A DNA stretch of 64,000 nucleotides, taken from positions 251,141,542-251,205,541 of the forward strand of contig CM068375.1 of NCBI GenBank assembly GCA_034769895.1, written 5' to 3'. How positions within the stretch are numbered: position 1 is the first letter of the stretch; each line of letters opens with the position of its first letter. The position numbers and the translations under genes were made by a program. This DNA comes from Magicicada septendecula (taxonomy: Eukaryota; Arthropoda; Insecta; Hemiptera; Cicadidae). Shown here piece after piece: positions 45,683 to 57,420 of the stretch. The notes under the pieces are model-generated. The model searched no databases, was not told the origin of the DNA, and saw only the letters and a list, made by a program, of their open reading frames with translations.

Positions 45683-47354
45683 AAATAATAAAAACAATTA
45701 TAGCAGTTTAGTAATTTTATACCATGTTAACACAAATTATTTTTGTCTGGGCCTTCTCCCTGGATAACATTACATGCTTCTTTTATTATTATTCGGAATA
45801 TTATTTTTAATTAATTTTAATTATATAAATGTGTACTAGGTCACTACAATCATTGATTGTTCATCACTGTTTTACAAAGTGTTTTCTTACTTATCATTAC
45901 ATTTTTAATGCTTAACATACACTTTCACTATTTTTAGGGTACTTACACTTCACTATGCACTTCACTTTGGTTCACTGTTTGTATTGAGTGTTATTTAATG
46001 AGTAATCCCTATACTTTCTCCTATCATTTCTCACTATTTCTTTCTGGCATAATATTTGTTATTAATAATATTAGGCTAGTTATTTTTGGTTAAATCTAAC
46101 CTTTCTAACTGTGTTAGTGTACTTTTTCTACATTACATTACTTTATAATCGTATTGTCTTTAAAATGGGTACATAGGTTAATTCAATTATAACAATAATG
46201 TTTGTTTCAACAATAAATAATTATTTGGGGTTTATTCACAGTATTCTATCCTGGAGTATATTATTTTTCCCCTTTTTATGTGTGTTAGTCTCCCCTTGGG
46301 TTTAATCTGTCTTCTCTTCGTTCTTCCTCTTCTTCGTCGTCTTCATCTTCAATAGTCTTCATCTTGATTCGGTTCTCCTCTTCTCATCTGATTTGCTTTC
46401 TGTTTAATCGTAGGGATTTGTTCTCTTCCTTGGATTTTTCTTTAGTTCTGGGTTCATATCTTCCTTTGCTAGTTCACAATTGTTTGTTCTATCACCTTTT
46501 TTCTTGAGTATGGTTCGTAGTTCCCTTCTTTGTGTTTATGTTGTTGGATCAGTCACTTGGGTTGGGTAATATCGTCGTACGTCGTGTCAAAATATTAATT
46601 TTTAATCATTTTTAAACATTTTATTTTATATGAAGTATTTTTATATCAAGAATTATCTTTTTTATCACTGGTACGGGATTTGGCTTAATTGTATCGTAAC
46701 AATATATATGTTAAAAGGTTGGATAAATTTTGGATTTAACTTTCCTGCTGGTAGACTAGAAGTTCTTGTAGTCCGGCTTACTTCTGCTGTTAAAATTTTG
46801 GGCCGAGATCTCACTGTTCAACTGTTCTGTTCTCCTTTTAAGCACTGACTTTAGAATTTACATTTTTTTACTGATGATTAACTGATTTGCAAGTACAGTA
46901 TTGTTGACTGTTATTTAATTATTCACATTTTAACTGATTTTTACACCTTTAATGGCCATGACGGCCAGCGTAATTTTTACAACTTGTTGCCGCTTGGGCT
47001 GATGTCTTCAGAGTGGGCAGACATTGTGTCGTATTGTCGACAAGTGGAGGGGATCAATTGTGATCCACGATTCGTCCATATCAGCTGACGGCATTGTTTT
47101 TCGTCATCGTTATGGCGTGTGTCAATATTTGTCATATTATTTTATTGTGTCGATCGGAATCGCCATTAACTATGTGCTCATTTTCACGTACACTCTCGGC
47201 CTTGAGATCTAAACATACGGTGACAACTGCGTCGTGTTTTATGTTTCTCAGGGAACCAGCCTTATAATCTTTAATTAATTCAAACTACAATAAAAATTTC
47301 TATTTAGGTCAAAGATATCCTAAGACGGGCTTTTGTCCCGTTACAAAACCCCCT

Positions 47355-47394
47355 CAATGAAAGGTTTTATGTCGAAACATAAAAACTTTCATTG
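47355..47394 (-). promoter_or_regulatory. C3 3' hairpin beside the polypurine tract
   Basis: In element orientation: outer arms CAATGAAAG/CTTTCATTG, inner TTTTATGT/ACATAAAA, loop TTCG. It is followed by GAGGGGGTTT and the LTR. It is the most regular of the three family hairpins. Confidence 0.85.
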
Positions 47395-49263
47395 ACCCAT
47401 TCACTCTTCCTAAAGGGATCAGCTCAGATATGTCGCCACAACCCCCTGTAGTGTTTACATAAAAAAAAAATCATTTACTCTTGGTCTAATGATGCTGATC
47501 GTACCTGTCTGACCTTACTGGACTTCTCAGGAGAGATCCCAACACCATAAGGCCATGAGGCACTTAACGCTCCTGTTCTGATGCACCGGCCAGCTCAGGA
47601 CCGCGGTCACAACACCACAAAACTCTGAAACATGCAATACAAAATTTTAAAATAGTGACCTTATGTATTTCCATATCCGTAACTGATATGTTTCCCTTTA
47701 GATGCATTGGTTTGTGTCTGAGACATTGGTTTGTTCACTTAATTTCTCCACAACAACAACAACAAGTATTCAAAATAGACTGATCTTTAATCAACACTAA
47801 ACAATCTCTTCATTATAAGAGAAAAATATATATATATTCCTATAGATAACATAACACGTAAACAACTCCTTAAAAATTCCCAAAACACCATCACCTACTT
47901 ATCTCTATCAAATTCAACCTATAACTACAATGGCAAACAAGTTCATTACTCAAATTTTATTACTCAACCTTATAATCATATTATATTTTTGTAACAGCAT
48001 CAGACTATCTTTCATTCAAAACCATTTCTAACTTTATCCTTTTAACATTTAAGATCTACTATCTTTTAACATTTGCTAACGTCGTTACCCCTGTAGCGAC
48101 CTCCTGACCACACACACTATTACCCCCCAACATAATAAAAACATCATAGAACATTGAACATTACACATTAACATTGTTACATTTACATTAAACAATTTAC
48201 ATTTAAACAACTGGTATCAAAACTTTATAACATTACTACTTCAACTCTCTATTCAACTTTTAGTTATTTAACATTCATTAGATTCTATACAAAAAAAAAT
48301 TTTAAATTTATCATTACCTTTCACTTACATTACCGTCCTGCTATGAATTTTCCTTTTCTAACCTTTCCTCAATCCTTATTAGTTTGGGTGAATCTCTATT
48401 ATTCATTATTCTCTCTATCTTATTTTGGCATTTGTCTGTCTAACCTTACTACCCCTTTTTTCTACTAACACCCATATTTATATATTATGACACCAATATC
48501 TCTATAATAACCCCCTTCACTAATCCCATTTAAATCCTCTGGTACCGCTCGTCTTTGTACAAGGATGTGTGTTCCCTACCTGGCCATATCCATCCCTAAC
48601 CATTTGCCCTCCACCAAATATCGGCAAACACTCTAACCCAAATTTGCTCCGCCTGCCACAACGCTGCACGTTGATCACTTACCACGTCGCACGCTGATCA
48701 CTCCTTACACCGGATGCTTACTACAAAATATCATCATCAACAAATATATATACCATTCAAATTACTCACCTCTCTACATATAATCACTAACCACTGTGTC
48801 CCTAAAATATCTAACACCCTCTTTATATATTATCAGTATCTCAACATTCTTATTCTCACTAACTCCCATTAACTCTATTTAACATTATTACCCAAACTCT
48901 TTTACAACATTTCACCTTACTATAACCTTAGAAATTCATCCCTCACCTACTAATAACAAAACCTCTCAATATCCAAATATATTACATGCTTCATTTATTA
49001 TCCCTTAGAATCTGAATTCCATAATTATTTAAAATCATTCTCATAATTAATTATTCTTGAATATTTAAAATTCTACAGTACATGGTTTACATAAAAAATA
49101 CATAAAATACACAACAGCAAAAATACACAAATACATTGACATTAATACACACAATATATACAATCCACATTATCATTTTATCATTTACCAAAAATCAGTT
49201 TATAAGCAGTCCATTTCAAAACACTGTCCACATAATTAAATGTTCATAAACACAATAAAATAT
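47395..49263 (-). other. C3 long non-coding domain
   Basis: Collinear with C1 4609-6507 on the opposite strand, with the same C-poor bias in element orientation. No ORF. Confidence 0.65.
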
Positions 49264-52200
49264 CTACCCTCCATCGTCAAACACTAGTCTTATCTTTTTA
49301 AACTATATACATTGTTTAATATTGACTCTCTTATACTGACATCATAAATACATATACCATTCAACTTTTTATCATTATCCTCAAACTCATGTAATTCATG
49401 ATCGGGTATGGTTCTGTCACCTTCAGTATAATCAGTCATAATTAGGTAATTTGCAAAGTCATTATTTCTCTTATCTCCTACTACTTCAGTTTCATTACAA
49501 GGTAAGTACTGTATTGTAACGACACCAAAATTCTAAAAGAAATAAGCGCATCTATTTAAATCAAGCTTAAATAATATATATAGTAATATAATAATAATAA
49601 TGGAGCACAATGTTAATGACAAAAGCCTAAGAGAAATTTAATAAACTAATTAGAAAATGAACTTGCTGAAGAAGAGTTGCAGTATAAAAACAGATAGAAT
49701 AATAGAAGGATAATTAAAACTACTATATTACAAGAGGTATTGAATAACAAAGGTGAATGACATTAAGGCTAATAAATCATTGAACTCTGAAGTGAAGTTA
49801 TATAAACGAGAAAGAAATCTACTTAAGAAAATATACCAACAGTAATATTGAATATAATAAATAAATGGAGTTATTGGAAGGCAATGTAGAATAAGAAACA
49901 ATATTCAGAAGATAAAAGATTCCAATGATGTGTATAATGATAAGATTTATAATTATTTTATTTATAGAGTGAGAAAGCTAAGGCGCCACTTTAGAATTAT
50001 TTTATGGGCAGCAGCCAATGTGCACTGTACCAGGTATGTGAATGTTCGGATGAGCAATTGGACGTAAAAGGGCCACTCACCGCCGATATTCATTCATAAT
50101 ACCATATTAATATAGGGGGGAATCATTTAACATTAGTATGGAATCAATGTGAATAAAAGAATGTAATATATAAATAGAATACAATGAACCAAGAGAAAAC
50201 TCAAGAATTACAATTCGTTAAAGCCACCCATATAAATAAACAAACTCCAGAGATAAAGAAGAAAATAATTGGTATCGATAAGAAAGGCAGGTTTCAATTT
50301 GCCTATAATAATGAAGAATTTGTTTAATAAATGTCAATCTTATCACCAAGCAATATTAATACCATAATAATATCATACACTTCAACGTTGAAGACATCAG
50401 TAAGCAGTAACAACAAGTTATCTAAACAAATCGAAATCAAAATAATTTGAAAGAAGAAACAACAATAAATAAAAGTGTGAACCTATTTAAAAACCAAAAG
50501 TCCTACAACAGACATTACTATGACAGATTACTATACTATATAGACAGTACCCAGTTAGATTTGGAGTAGTCCATAAACAAATAAATAATGATAATAAATT
50601 TAATGAATAATGAATGAATCAAATAGAAAGGCATATAAAGTACAATACAAATTTAGAAGTAAATGTAAAATGTAATTAAGATGTAATACAAATGTAATAT
50701 AAACAAGTGTAAATAATTGGTAAGAGGATGTGAAATACAGTGATATTCAATTAAGAAGAACTGTGAGTGGATAGTAATTATAAACAATTATTTAATGAAA
50801 TGAATTGCTAATCCATAGTAGCAGAAGATACTAACATTAACATTTAGTTTTTTCTTTATTATTATTGTTTGAGTTATATAAGGTTAATAGATATTGATCA
50901 CACAGACAATGGTTTAAAAGTGTGCATTCAGTTAAGCCCTAAAGGGAATTATAGTAATTAAAATATAATTGTTAATTAATAGCTTGTTTATATTTAAAAA
51001 AATTAATTATTATAAAACAAGTGTAAGCAGGATCGATTATGAGTCTTCCAATATAAAAATATAATCAGTCAACATAGGCCTAGATGATTATGTTCAGTAA
51101 ATAATAAATTATTCAAAAATATTTGTCAAATTACAAATAACTATAATATTTGATATTAAAATTGTTCATAGTTTTGTCAGATAAAATAATATGTAAATTG
51201 TATTAAGTATTATGATGTAATAACTAAAAAGCAACTTGTATGTAGAAGGTAAAATAATGTATTATATAAAAATAATATCCTATGACAACTAAATCTCAAT
51301 TTGAACAGATATGACCAGAGTATTTAGGTGTATCCAGGAAACCAAAAGAGAGAAAAAGAATGTTGTTGATTATTATTAGAAAATAATAAGCCAAGAAGGA
51401 GAGTTGAGTGTAAATTCTGAAAACAAGCTAATTATTTATACAAAACCTATGAATATTATTAAAAAATAATATAATAGAAAGTAAAAAAACCTTATATCAA
51501 ACTATAACAGAATATAAAATTGGAGCAGATAAAGAAATATCATAAACAAATCACCTTTAAAAGATTACTGATCCAACGACCAGAAGGAACAACTACACTT
51601 GGATCAACTTAATAACAGGACACTGGACTTCAATCACAATATCCCAACAGAAGGCTTCGGACCACAGAAGTGACAAGAGTTAAGATTTTTTGAACACCAA
51701 AAGAAGTGGATTCTTTCATTTTGACAACATAAACAAACTAACATTGGAATTTTCCATCACGGATACCAGAAGGCTGTGTGAACTGCACTGAACGGATACA
51801 CATTGTGTAACGTATATTTATTATTATAATTAATACTTAATTTATATTATTCATTATTATTATTGTTTGTAAAGTAATGTACTTTCTATACTTGTTTTTC
51901 CTTTATAATTACTGAACCTTTATATCAGCCAAAAGAACCTAAAAATAATATAAACAAAGAGAAGAGAATCGACCCTGAGATTTATAAATTATATTAATAG
52001 TTACACTGAATAGACTATAGACATTTTTTTGAATAAAAATACAATATTATTATTATTACCAGATACTATTCCATGTGTTTTTATTTATATAGAATTAACA
52101 AGGTTTACTAATGGATGTACACAAAGAGAGGGATAAATTAATTTAAAACCCGTCTTGTGGTAATTTGACACATCCAAGGTGAGGCATAAAGAACCTGTAA

Positions 52201-53349
52201 GTCCTGAAGGGTAATCGATTAGCGCTCACAAGAGAGGGGAATAATCACTTGTAGTTACAAATTAGCGCTCACAACAGATATTGATAAGGGACATAATCCC
52301 GTCTGGTTACAGTATTTACTTTTATTATATATCATCTCTACTCCTAACCTTTCCATAAATTCTTCATAGTTTCTACTCATCTTAAAAATCTCTGTTTCTC
52401 TCTTTCTCTCACTATATCTCTCACTTTCAAAACATCTCTCTCTTTTAATATATCTCTCTCTACCACACCAAGCTACATTCTCTCTTTCTACATTTGCAGG
52501 GGACACTAATTCACAACTATTGCACCACCTGTGAAGTGCACTAAAAAAACCAAGGACAACTTTATTTGTAGACCATATGTCTCCCAAATATACATTGAAG
52601 GCACTCTCGTCCTTCCTAAACACCTGGGCTTCACCCCCTACTCCATCATTAAGGGAAAATATTACCCCCTGCAATCCCCTTACAATTATACTTTCTTCAC
52701 ACACTCTCTTTAACCCTTCAACACACACTATCATTCCATCATTATCATATTCTATTCCCCATAAAATCTCATTATCACTACCCCTGTTTACATAATCATT
52801 TTCTAATATCATACTTTTATTTATTTTGTCATAATTTTCTCCCCCACTTACCTTGTCTTTGTTTATATCTAACTTGTCTACTCCCCTCTTATTTTCTAAC
52901 TCTATCTCGTCTAACCGTGTATGTATCTCATTTAATCTTTTATCAGAATTACAGCTTTGTCTTTGTATTTCTTTTTTCATTTCTTCAAATTTCTCATCGA
53001 ATTGGTTTAATTTTACATTTTGCAAATTACTTTGTTTCTTTAGTTCATTTAATTTGGTATCAAAACTGTCAAACTTTACATTAAATTTAACAGTCTGCTG
53101 GTTAAATTTTTCATCAAATTTAACATTCTGCTGGTTAAAATTTTCATCAAATTTAACATTCTGCTGGTTAAATTTTTCATCAATCTGTTCTCTTAATTGA
53201 TTATTTTGTGTTTTTATTAATTGAAACAAGTCTTCCAATGACACTTTATTGCTAATTGCCATAGGTGTCGAATTTGCACTTATTTCGTTCAATATCATCG
53301 ATTCTGTTTCGGTGTTGTTCATTTCTATACTCTCGTTATTTTCTGCCAT
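49264..53349 (-). pseudogene. C3 ORF for the FDDGG coiled-coil protein, interrupted by D
   Basis: From ATG 53349 the frame runs 346 codons to the D insertion (52312). The rest (49510-49264) continues with a one-base shift near the junction, LPCNETEVVGDKRN and YTEGDRT, and ends RLVFDDGG. The N-terminus is acidic (MAENNESIEMNNTETES) with SANSTP shared with C2. A threefold FNQQNVKFDE-type heptad repeat (about residues 60-85) and further amphipathic helix follow, typical of a coiled coil. WGIEYDNDGMIVC is shared with C1, and several Cys lie in the C-terminal half without a regular knuckle. Gag-like by location only; function unknown. Confidence 0.7.
49515..52311. mobile_element. Element D: ~2.8-kb TGTAAC...GTTACA element with 4-bp duplication
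   Basis: Ends TGTAACGACACC and CTGGTTACA form a 6-bp inverted terminus, flanked by GTAT on both sides (49511-49514, 52312-52315). The insertion interrupts the C3 ORF. There is no ORF over 60 codons. It contains AAGGCGCCAC (49981-49990), reminiscent of the GGCGCCA motif of A and B, a GAATAAAAATAC polyadenylation-like site (52033) and a repeated TTAGCGCTCACAA near the right end. Best guess: an oversized solo LTR. Confidence 0.8.
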
Positions 53350-53530
53350 TTTAGTAAAATTTTACTCTAATAATAAAATAACGATTGAATTGTAATTGCC
53401 ACTTATACGTTTTTATTTTGTCAACATAACCTACTCATTTCTATAACCTCTCACGTGTTATATCACAAACCGTTTCACCACTCCCGCTGTTTCCGAATCT
53501 GGCCTATTTTATATAAACTAATTTTATATA

Positions 53531-53550
53531 ATGTCCCAGTTCGGGGGCCA
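53531..53550 (-). promoter_or_regulatory. C3 primer-binding site
   Basis: In element orientation TGGCCCCCGAACTGGGACAT begins two bases (AA) after the LTR end TTACA, the same spacing as in C2. Confidence 0.75.
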
Positions 53551-53552
53551 TT

Positions 53553-54716
53553 TGTAACTTAATTATTTAATTTTGATTTATTATTTATTTTTATCAAGTG
53601 CATAATTATCGTACTTACCGCATAATTATGGTATACTGCTCCGGTGCTCATGGTTCACTTACTCTTATGACTTTTATTTATTGGGTCCAGGTTCGTTATA
53701 GGCGAGATTGCGGAAACAGTGGAGTGCGAAATAAAAACTCTATAAGCGTTTTTATACATGAACATTGTTTTTACTCAAACCAAATTTGCATATCTTCCAT
53801 ACAGGTTATAATGACGTTTCTCTACAAAACAAGATGGCATCTACCAATTATTCTTACTACGCTATATAATCTTCAATGTTTCATTCTTCTTTATTTATTC
53901 ATTTTGGCTTAAGATCTTTTGTCAGTCGTTATTGGAAGTTTACTGAGGTTAATAAAATTACGTTTCCACAAACCAATGTCTACATTGTAGGCCGGCCTTT
54001 CATTCTACCATGCGTTCACGCACACACACACACACACACATTACATGTTATTTCATTTTATAATATATATATATATATATGTTAAAAGGTTGGATAAATT
54101 TTGGATTTAACTTTCCTGCTGGTAGACTAGAAGTTCTTGTAGTCCGGCTTACTTCTGCTGTTAAAATTTTGGGCTGTGATCTCACTGTTCAACTGTTCTG
54201 TTCTCCTTTTAAGCACTGACTTTAGAATTTACATTTTTTTACTGACGATTAACTGATTTGCAAGTACAGTATTGTTGACTGTTATTTAATTATTCACATT
54301 TTAACTGATTTTTACACCTTTAATGGCCATGACGGCCAGCGTAATTTTTACAACTTGTTGCCGCTTGGGCTGATGTCTTCAGAGTGGGCAGACATTGTGT
54401 CATATTGTCGACAAGTGGAGGGGATCAATTGTGATCCACGATTCGTCCGTATCAGCTGACGGCATTGTTTTTCGTCATCGTTATGGCGTGTGTCAATATT
54501 TGTCATATTATTTTATTGTGTCGATCGGAATCGCCATTAACTATGTGCTCATTTTCACGTACACTCTCGGCCTTGAGATCTAAACATACGGTGACAACTG
54601 CGTCGTGTTTTATGTTTCTCAGGGAACCAACCTTATAATCTTTAATTAATTCAAACTACAATAAAAATTTCTATTTATGTCAAAGATATCCTAAGACGGG
54701 CTTTTGTCCCGTTACA
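53553..54716 (-). repeat. C3 5' LTR (1,164 bp)
   Basis: Begins (minus strand) TGTAACGGGACAAAAGCCCG and ends AATTAAGTTACA. It matches the flanks of element B in the 3' LTR. The inverted CGGGAC...GTCCCG-type start (GACGGGCTTTTGTCCCG on +) could form a small hairpin at the RNA 5' side. Confidence 0.9.
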
Positions 54717-54720
54717 AAGA

Positions 54721-55576
54721 TTCTAGTATGAGGCAAGAGTGGGCATCCAAAATGGAGAGGACACATGCAGATGTGGACAAGGATAACCTCAGTATTCTTA
54801 TATCAAAGATTGAACGCATGATTGATGGCAGAAGAAGTGAACATGAACAGGTAAACAGTATCCCTTCATGTAGCAGATTCTAACAGGGGATTTGGGAATG
54901 AGAAAGATTTCCACAAAGCAGTGCGTCAAATTTTGACAGAATCTTCAGTTTTTTATCAGAAAGAATGTCGCCTTCAGATTTAATTCGATCTTTTGAAGAT
55001 TGCAGAAGTGTTTGTTAGGGTTATTACCAGTGATGACTCATGGTGTCCTAGTATGATCCAGTAACAACAGAGAATGCAATGGAAAACAGAATTTATCTTG
55101 CGCAAAGAAAGTATGTATGTCTTGTTCTCGGTTCAAGACCATGCTGATATATTTTTTGATAACAAGGGAAATGTTTACGGAGTTCATAGGACATGGTATA
55201 ATGCTCAACGAACATTGTTATTTTGAAATTATGAAAAGATTATGGGAATTTGTATAGACAAGAACTCTGACCGGACAAGTGGATTTTCCACCATGCATGA
55301 CACGCTCCTGCGCATGATGTGTTTAGTGTTAGTGAGTTCCTGGGCCAGAAATCTATTATGAAACTTGACCAATCATTGTATTCGCCTGACTTAGCGCCCT
55401 GTGACTTTTGGCTGTTTCCAGATTTTAAAAAGACCACAGATTTGATGACATTCTGGATTTCCAGCATGCCACACAATGATACTGTGAAGTGTTCCAGAAA
55501 ACGAGTTCCAGGCAATGGCACAGACATCTATCAGAATGCATGGCTTCATAACGTGATAGTAGCAGCTAGCAGCTAG
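54721..55576 (+). pseudogene. Mariner transposase relic right of C3
   Basis: Continues the frame broken by C3: DSSMRQEWASKMERTHAD, then KIERMIDGRRSEHEQ, resembling the second helix-turn-helix of mariner transposases. Later pieces in other frames: VRVITSDDSWC (first catalytic Asp, normally GDESW), FFDNKGNVYGVHR, and LYSPDLAPCDFWLFPDFKK (third catalytic Asp, a mariner signature). Many stops and shifts, so it is old. C3 inserted into it. Confidence 0.7.
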
Positions 55577-55777
55577 CGTATTGCAACAGTACAAATATGT
55601 TGGGTACTGTGCATTGCACAAAGTAATTTAAATAAGTGATTAGAAGAAATAAATAATGCATTTTGGTAGTAATAATAATTCAGCCTGCAATCTAAATTGT
55701 AAAAGAAACGCCTAACTTGCATGTTGGGACAGGTGATTAATGCCAGCTGCTCTTTGTATGTGTGTACACACGTAAAT

Positions 55778-55778
<1 letters not shown>

Positions 55779-55852
<74 letters not shown>
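55779..55852 (+). repeat. (GT)n microsatellite, ~37 units
   Basis: Uninterrupted GT run; ORFs crossing it are artefacts. Confidence 0.95.
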
Positions 55853-55854
<2 letters not shown>

Positions 55855-57420
55855 CTTGCTCATTAATGAAAATCACCCTTTCAGTAATGATATAAATTAT
55901 GTGCGTTTATTTAATTATAATGCTTGTGTGCATAGTAGCGAAAAACAGAAAACCCCAAAATGTGTATTTAAATAACACGAACAAGTGTATAAAAAATAGT
56001 GCAAAACGAATAAAAAGTGTAATGATAGGCAGTTAAATATCAATAGTAATTATATTAAGTAAAATAAAGAAAAAACGGTTTGTGCATGAGGAACACCTAT
56101 AAATTACCGACCGAGTGAGTATCGAGGAATGTGCCAAAGACTTCACAATTTGCGAAGACATGCAAATTAAGTGTAACAAGAAAGCGTGGTTTAGAGTGAC
56201 GCTCTTGACAATCTCAGACATGCAGAATATTGTCGAGACATGAGTTTAGCGCCCTGGGTATAAATACAGGGGACGCGCAAACATCATTCTCTTCCTTGTT
56301 CGACCACTGATGCAGCCGGAGGCTCTACTGGACGACAACTTGTTTCTCGTTAAATCATCAGAACAGCTGGAGGCTACGTCCATCAACTAGAACTTCTATA
56401 TTTGATCAGTTACCATGGCATCCAAAGAATCTACAAAGAAACAACAACGACAGTAGACCAATCACAAGCAGAAGCTAGAGACTTCAAGACTGAACATTCA
56501 TTCGAGTGAGCAGTTGGGACCGGAGGCCATGACCAGGAACAAAGGTGTACCAGAGTACGAGAATCTAGTAATCCAGAGTACGAGGTTCCAGTAGACTAAG
56601 GACTACAAGTCTCTAGGACTTCCAGGACGATAGGAGCATCCGTATCTAAGACCGAAGAGGACACGCTTCAGTTGTACCACACAAATAACAAGGTGACAAA
56701 TAACCATGCATTTATAAGAAACCAAGACTAATCAAAAGACTTTAAATATCAAAGAAAAAGAATATACAATTCAAGTACAATATGAGTCAAGAAATTGTAT
56801 AGTTGTAAGTATGTTTTGGTACATTAAGTACGGTAATATGAAAGACTGTTTAACAATAAGAGTTAACAGTAACTGTAATTTAAAATCTATAGGCCTAATT
56901 GTTAGTAGTAAATGACAACCTCGGTAGATAAATTAATAGAAAGCAAGGCATATGCAGTAAGAAAGAAAAATTAGTAATAACAAGAAGAAAAAAAAGAGTT
57001 AGATAATTGAAAGATTAGATAATCTATAATATAATTGAGCTAGCTGAGAGCAGTATAAAAATTTATAACAGTGTATTAGAATATAAGATTATATAATTTT
57101 ATGTTTGTGTGTAAAATAAGACTACGAATTATACGTAGTAAGTACGTTAAGATAATAATCATTTGGAATTGTAAAATAAATAAGAAAGTAATTTGTAATA
57201 TGAGATTACAAATTACACGTAATAATTACGTGAAAATAATAATGAGTTTTAAACCGCAAAACAAATAAGAAATTGCTAATAAAAATTGAAATGATTTGTA
57301 AACCAAGCGAATAGTGTTATTATTATTATGATTACACCCTTCATTCTTGCACACACACGAATTTAGAATTTAATGTATGGTAATGTTACATAAAGATTAG
57401 TCACACATAAATAAATAAAC
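55853..57420 (+). other. Promoter-like segment and A-rich DNA, possible LTR remnant
   Basis: CCTGGGTATAAATACAGGGG (56252-56271) is a strong TATA-type core, followed by a GC-richer stretch to about 56700 and then A-rich DNA to TTATTATTATTATGATTACA (57318). The arrangement resembles an LTR with promoter and leader, but no paired terminus or target duplication was found. No ORF of note. Confidence 0.35.

Larger units (their letters stand above)
45549..45721. repeat. Perfect 173-bp palindrome (86-bp arms, 1-nt spacer)
   Basis: 45549-45634 and 45636-45721 are exact reverse complements around T45635. Each arm, read outward from the centre, contains a hammerhead-type core, so the palindrome looks like two identical Penelope-type ends joined head to head within element B. 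Confidence 0.95.
43439..46701 (+). mobile_element. Element B: ~3.3-kb TG...CA element with 4-bp duplication
   Basis: Starts TGTAACAATAATTGGG and ends ATCGTAACA, with ATAT on both sides (in an AT run, so the duplication is weak on its own). The uninterrupted LTR copy at 54060 proves it is an insertion. It is related to element A and shares GGTGGCGCCAAATTGTTT (43687-43704). It has no credible ORF, is pyrimidine-skewed and contains the palindrome at 45549-45721. Possibly a very long solo LTR. Confidence 0.8.
42849..47345 (-). repeat. C3 3' LTR, split by element B
   Basis: 42849-43438 and 46702-47345 together match the 5' LTR (53553-54716) at high identity. Differences include a longer AC run (43318-43389) and a short extra TTTCTGAGCTC. 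In element orientation it begins TGTAACGGGAC after GAGGGGGTTT. Confidence 0.9.
42849..54716 (-). mobile_element. C3: full-length non-autonomous LTR element with two nested insertions
   Basis: Flanked by AAGA (42845-42848 and 54717-54720). On the minus strand: 5' LTR 54716-53553, primer site 53550-53531, ORF from 53349, non-coding domain, hairpin 47394-47355, polypurine tract, 3' LTR 47345-42849. Without B (3,263 bp) and D (2,797 bp) it would be about 5.8 kb. No pol genes. It lies in DCP2 intron 2, antisense to the gene. Confidence 0.9.

Noticed and set aside
54721..54850. Possible host exon ending in a CAG/GTAAAC donor
   Set aside because: The translation fits the helix-turn-helix region of mariner transposase and is followed by more mariner motifs, so a transposon relic is simpler.
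43318..55852. Repeated AC/GT runs as a CRISPR-like or regulatory array
   Set aside because: Plain dinucleotide microsatellites without spacers.
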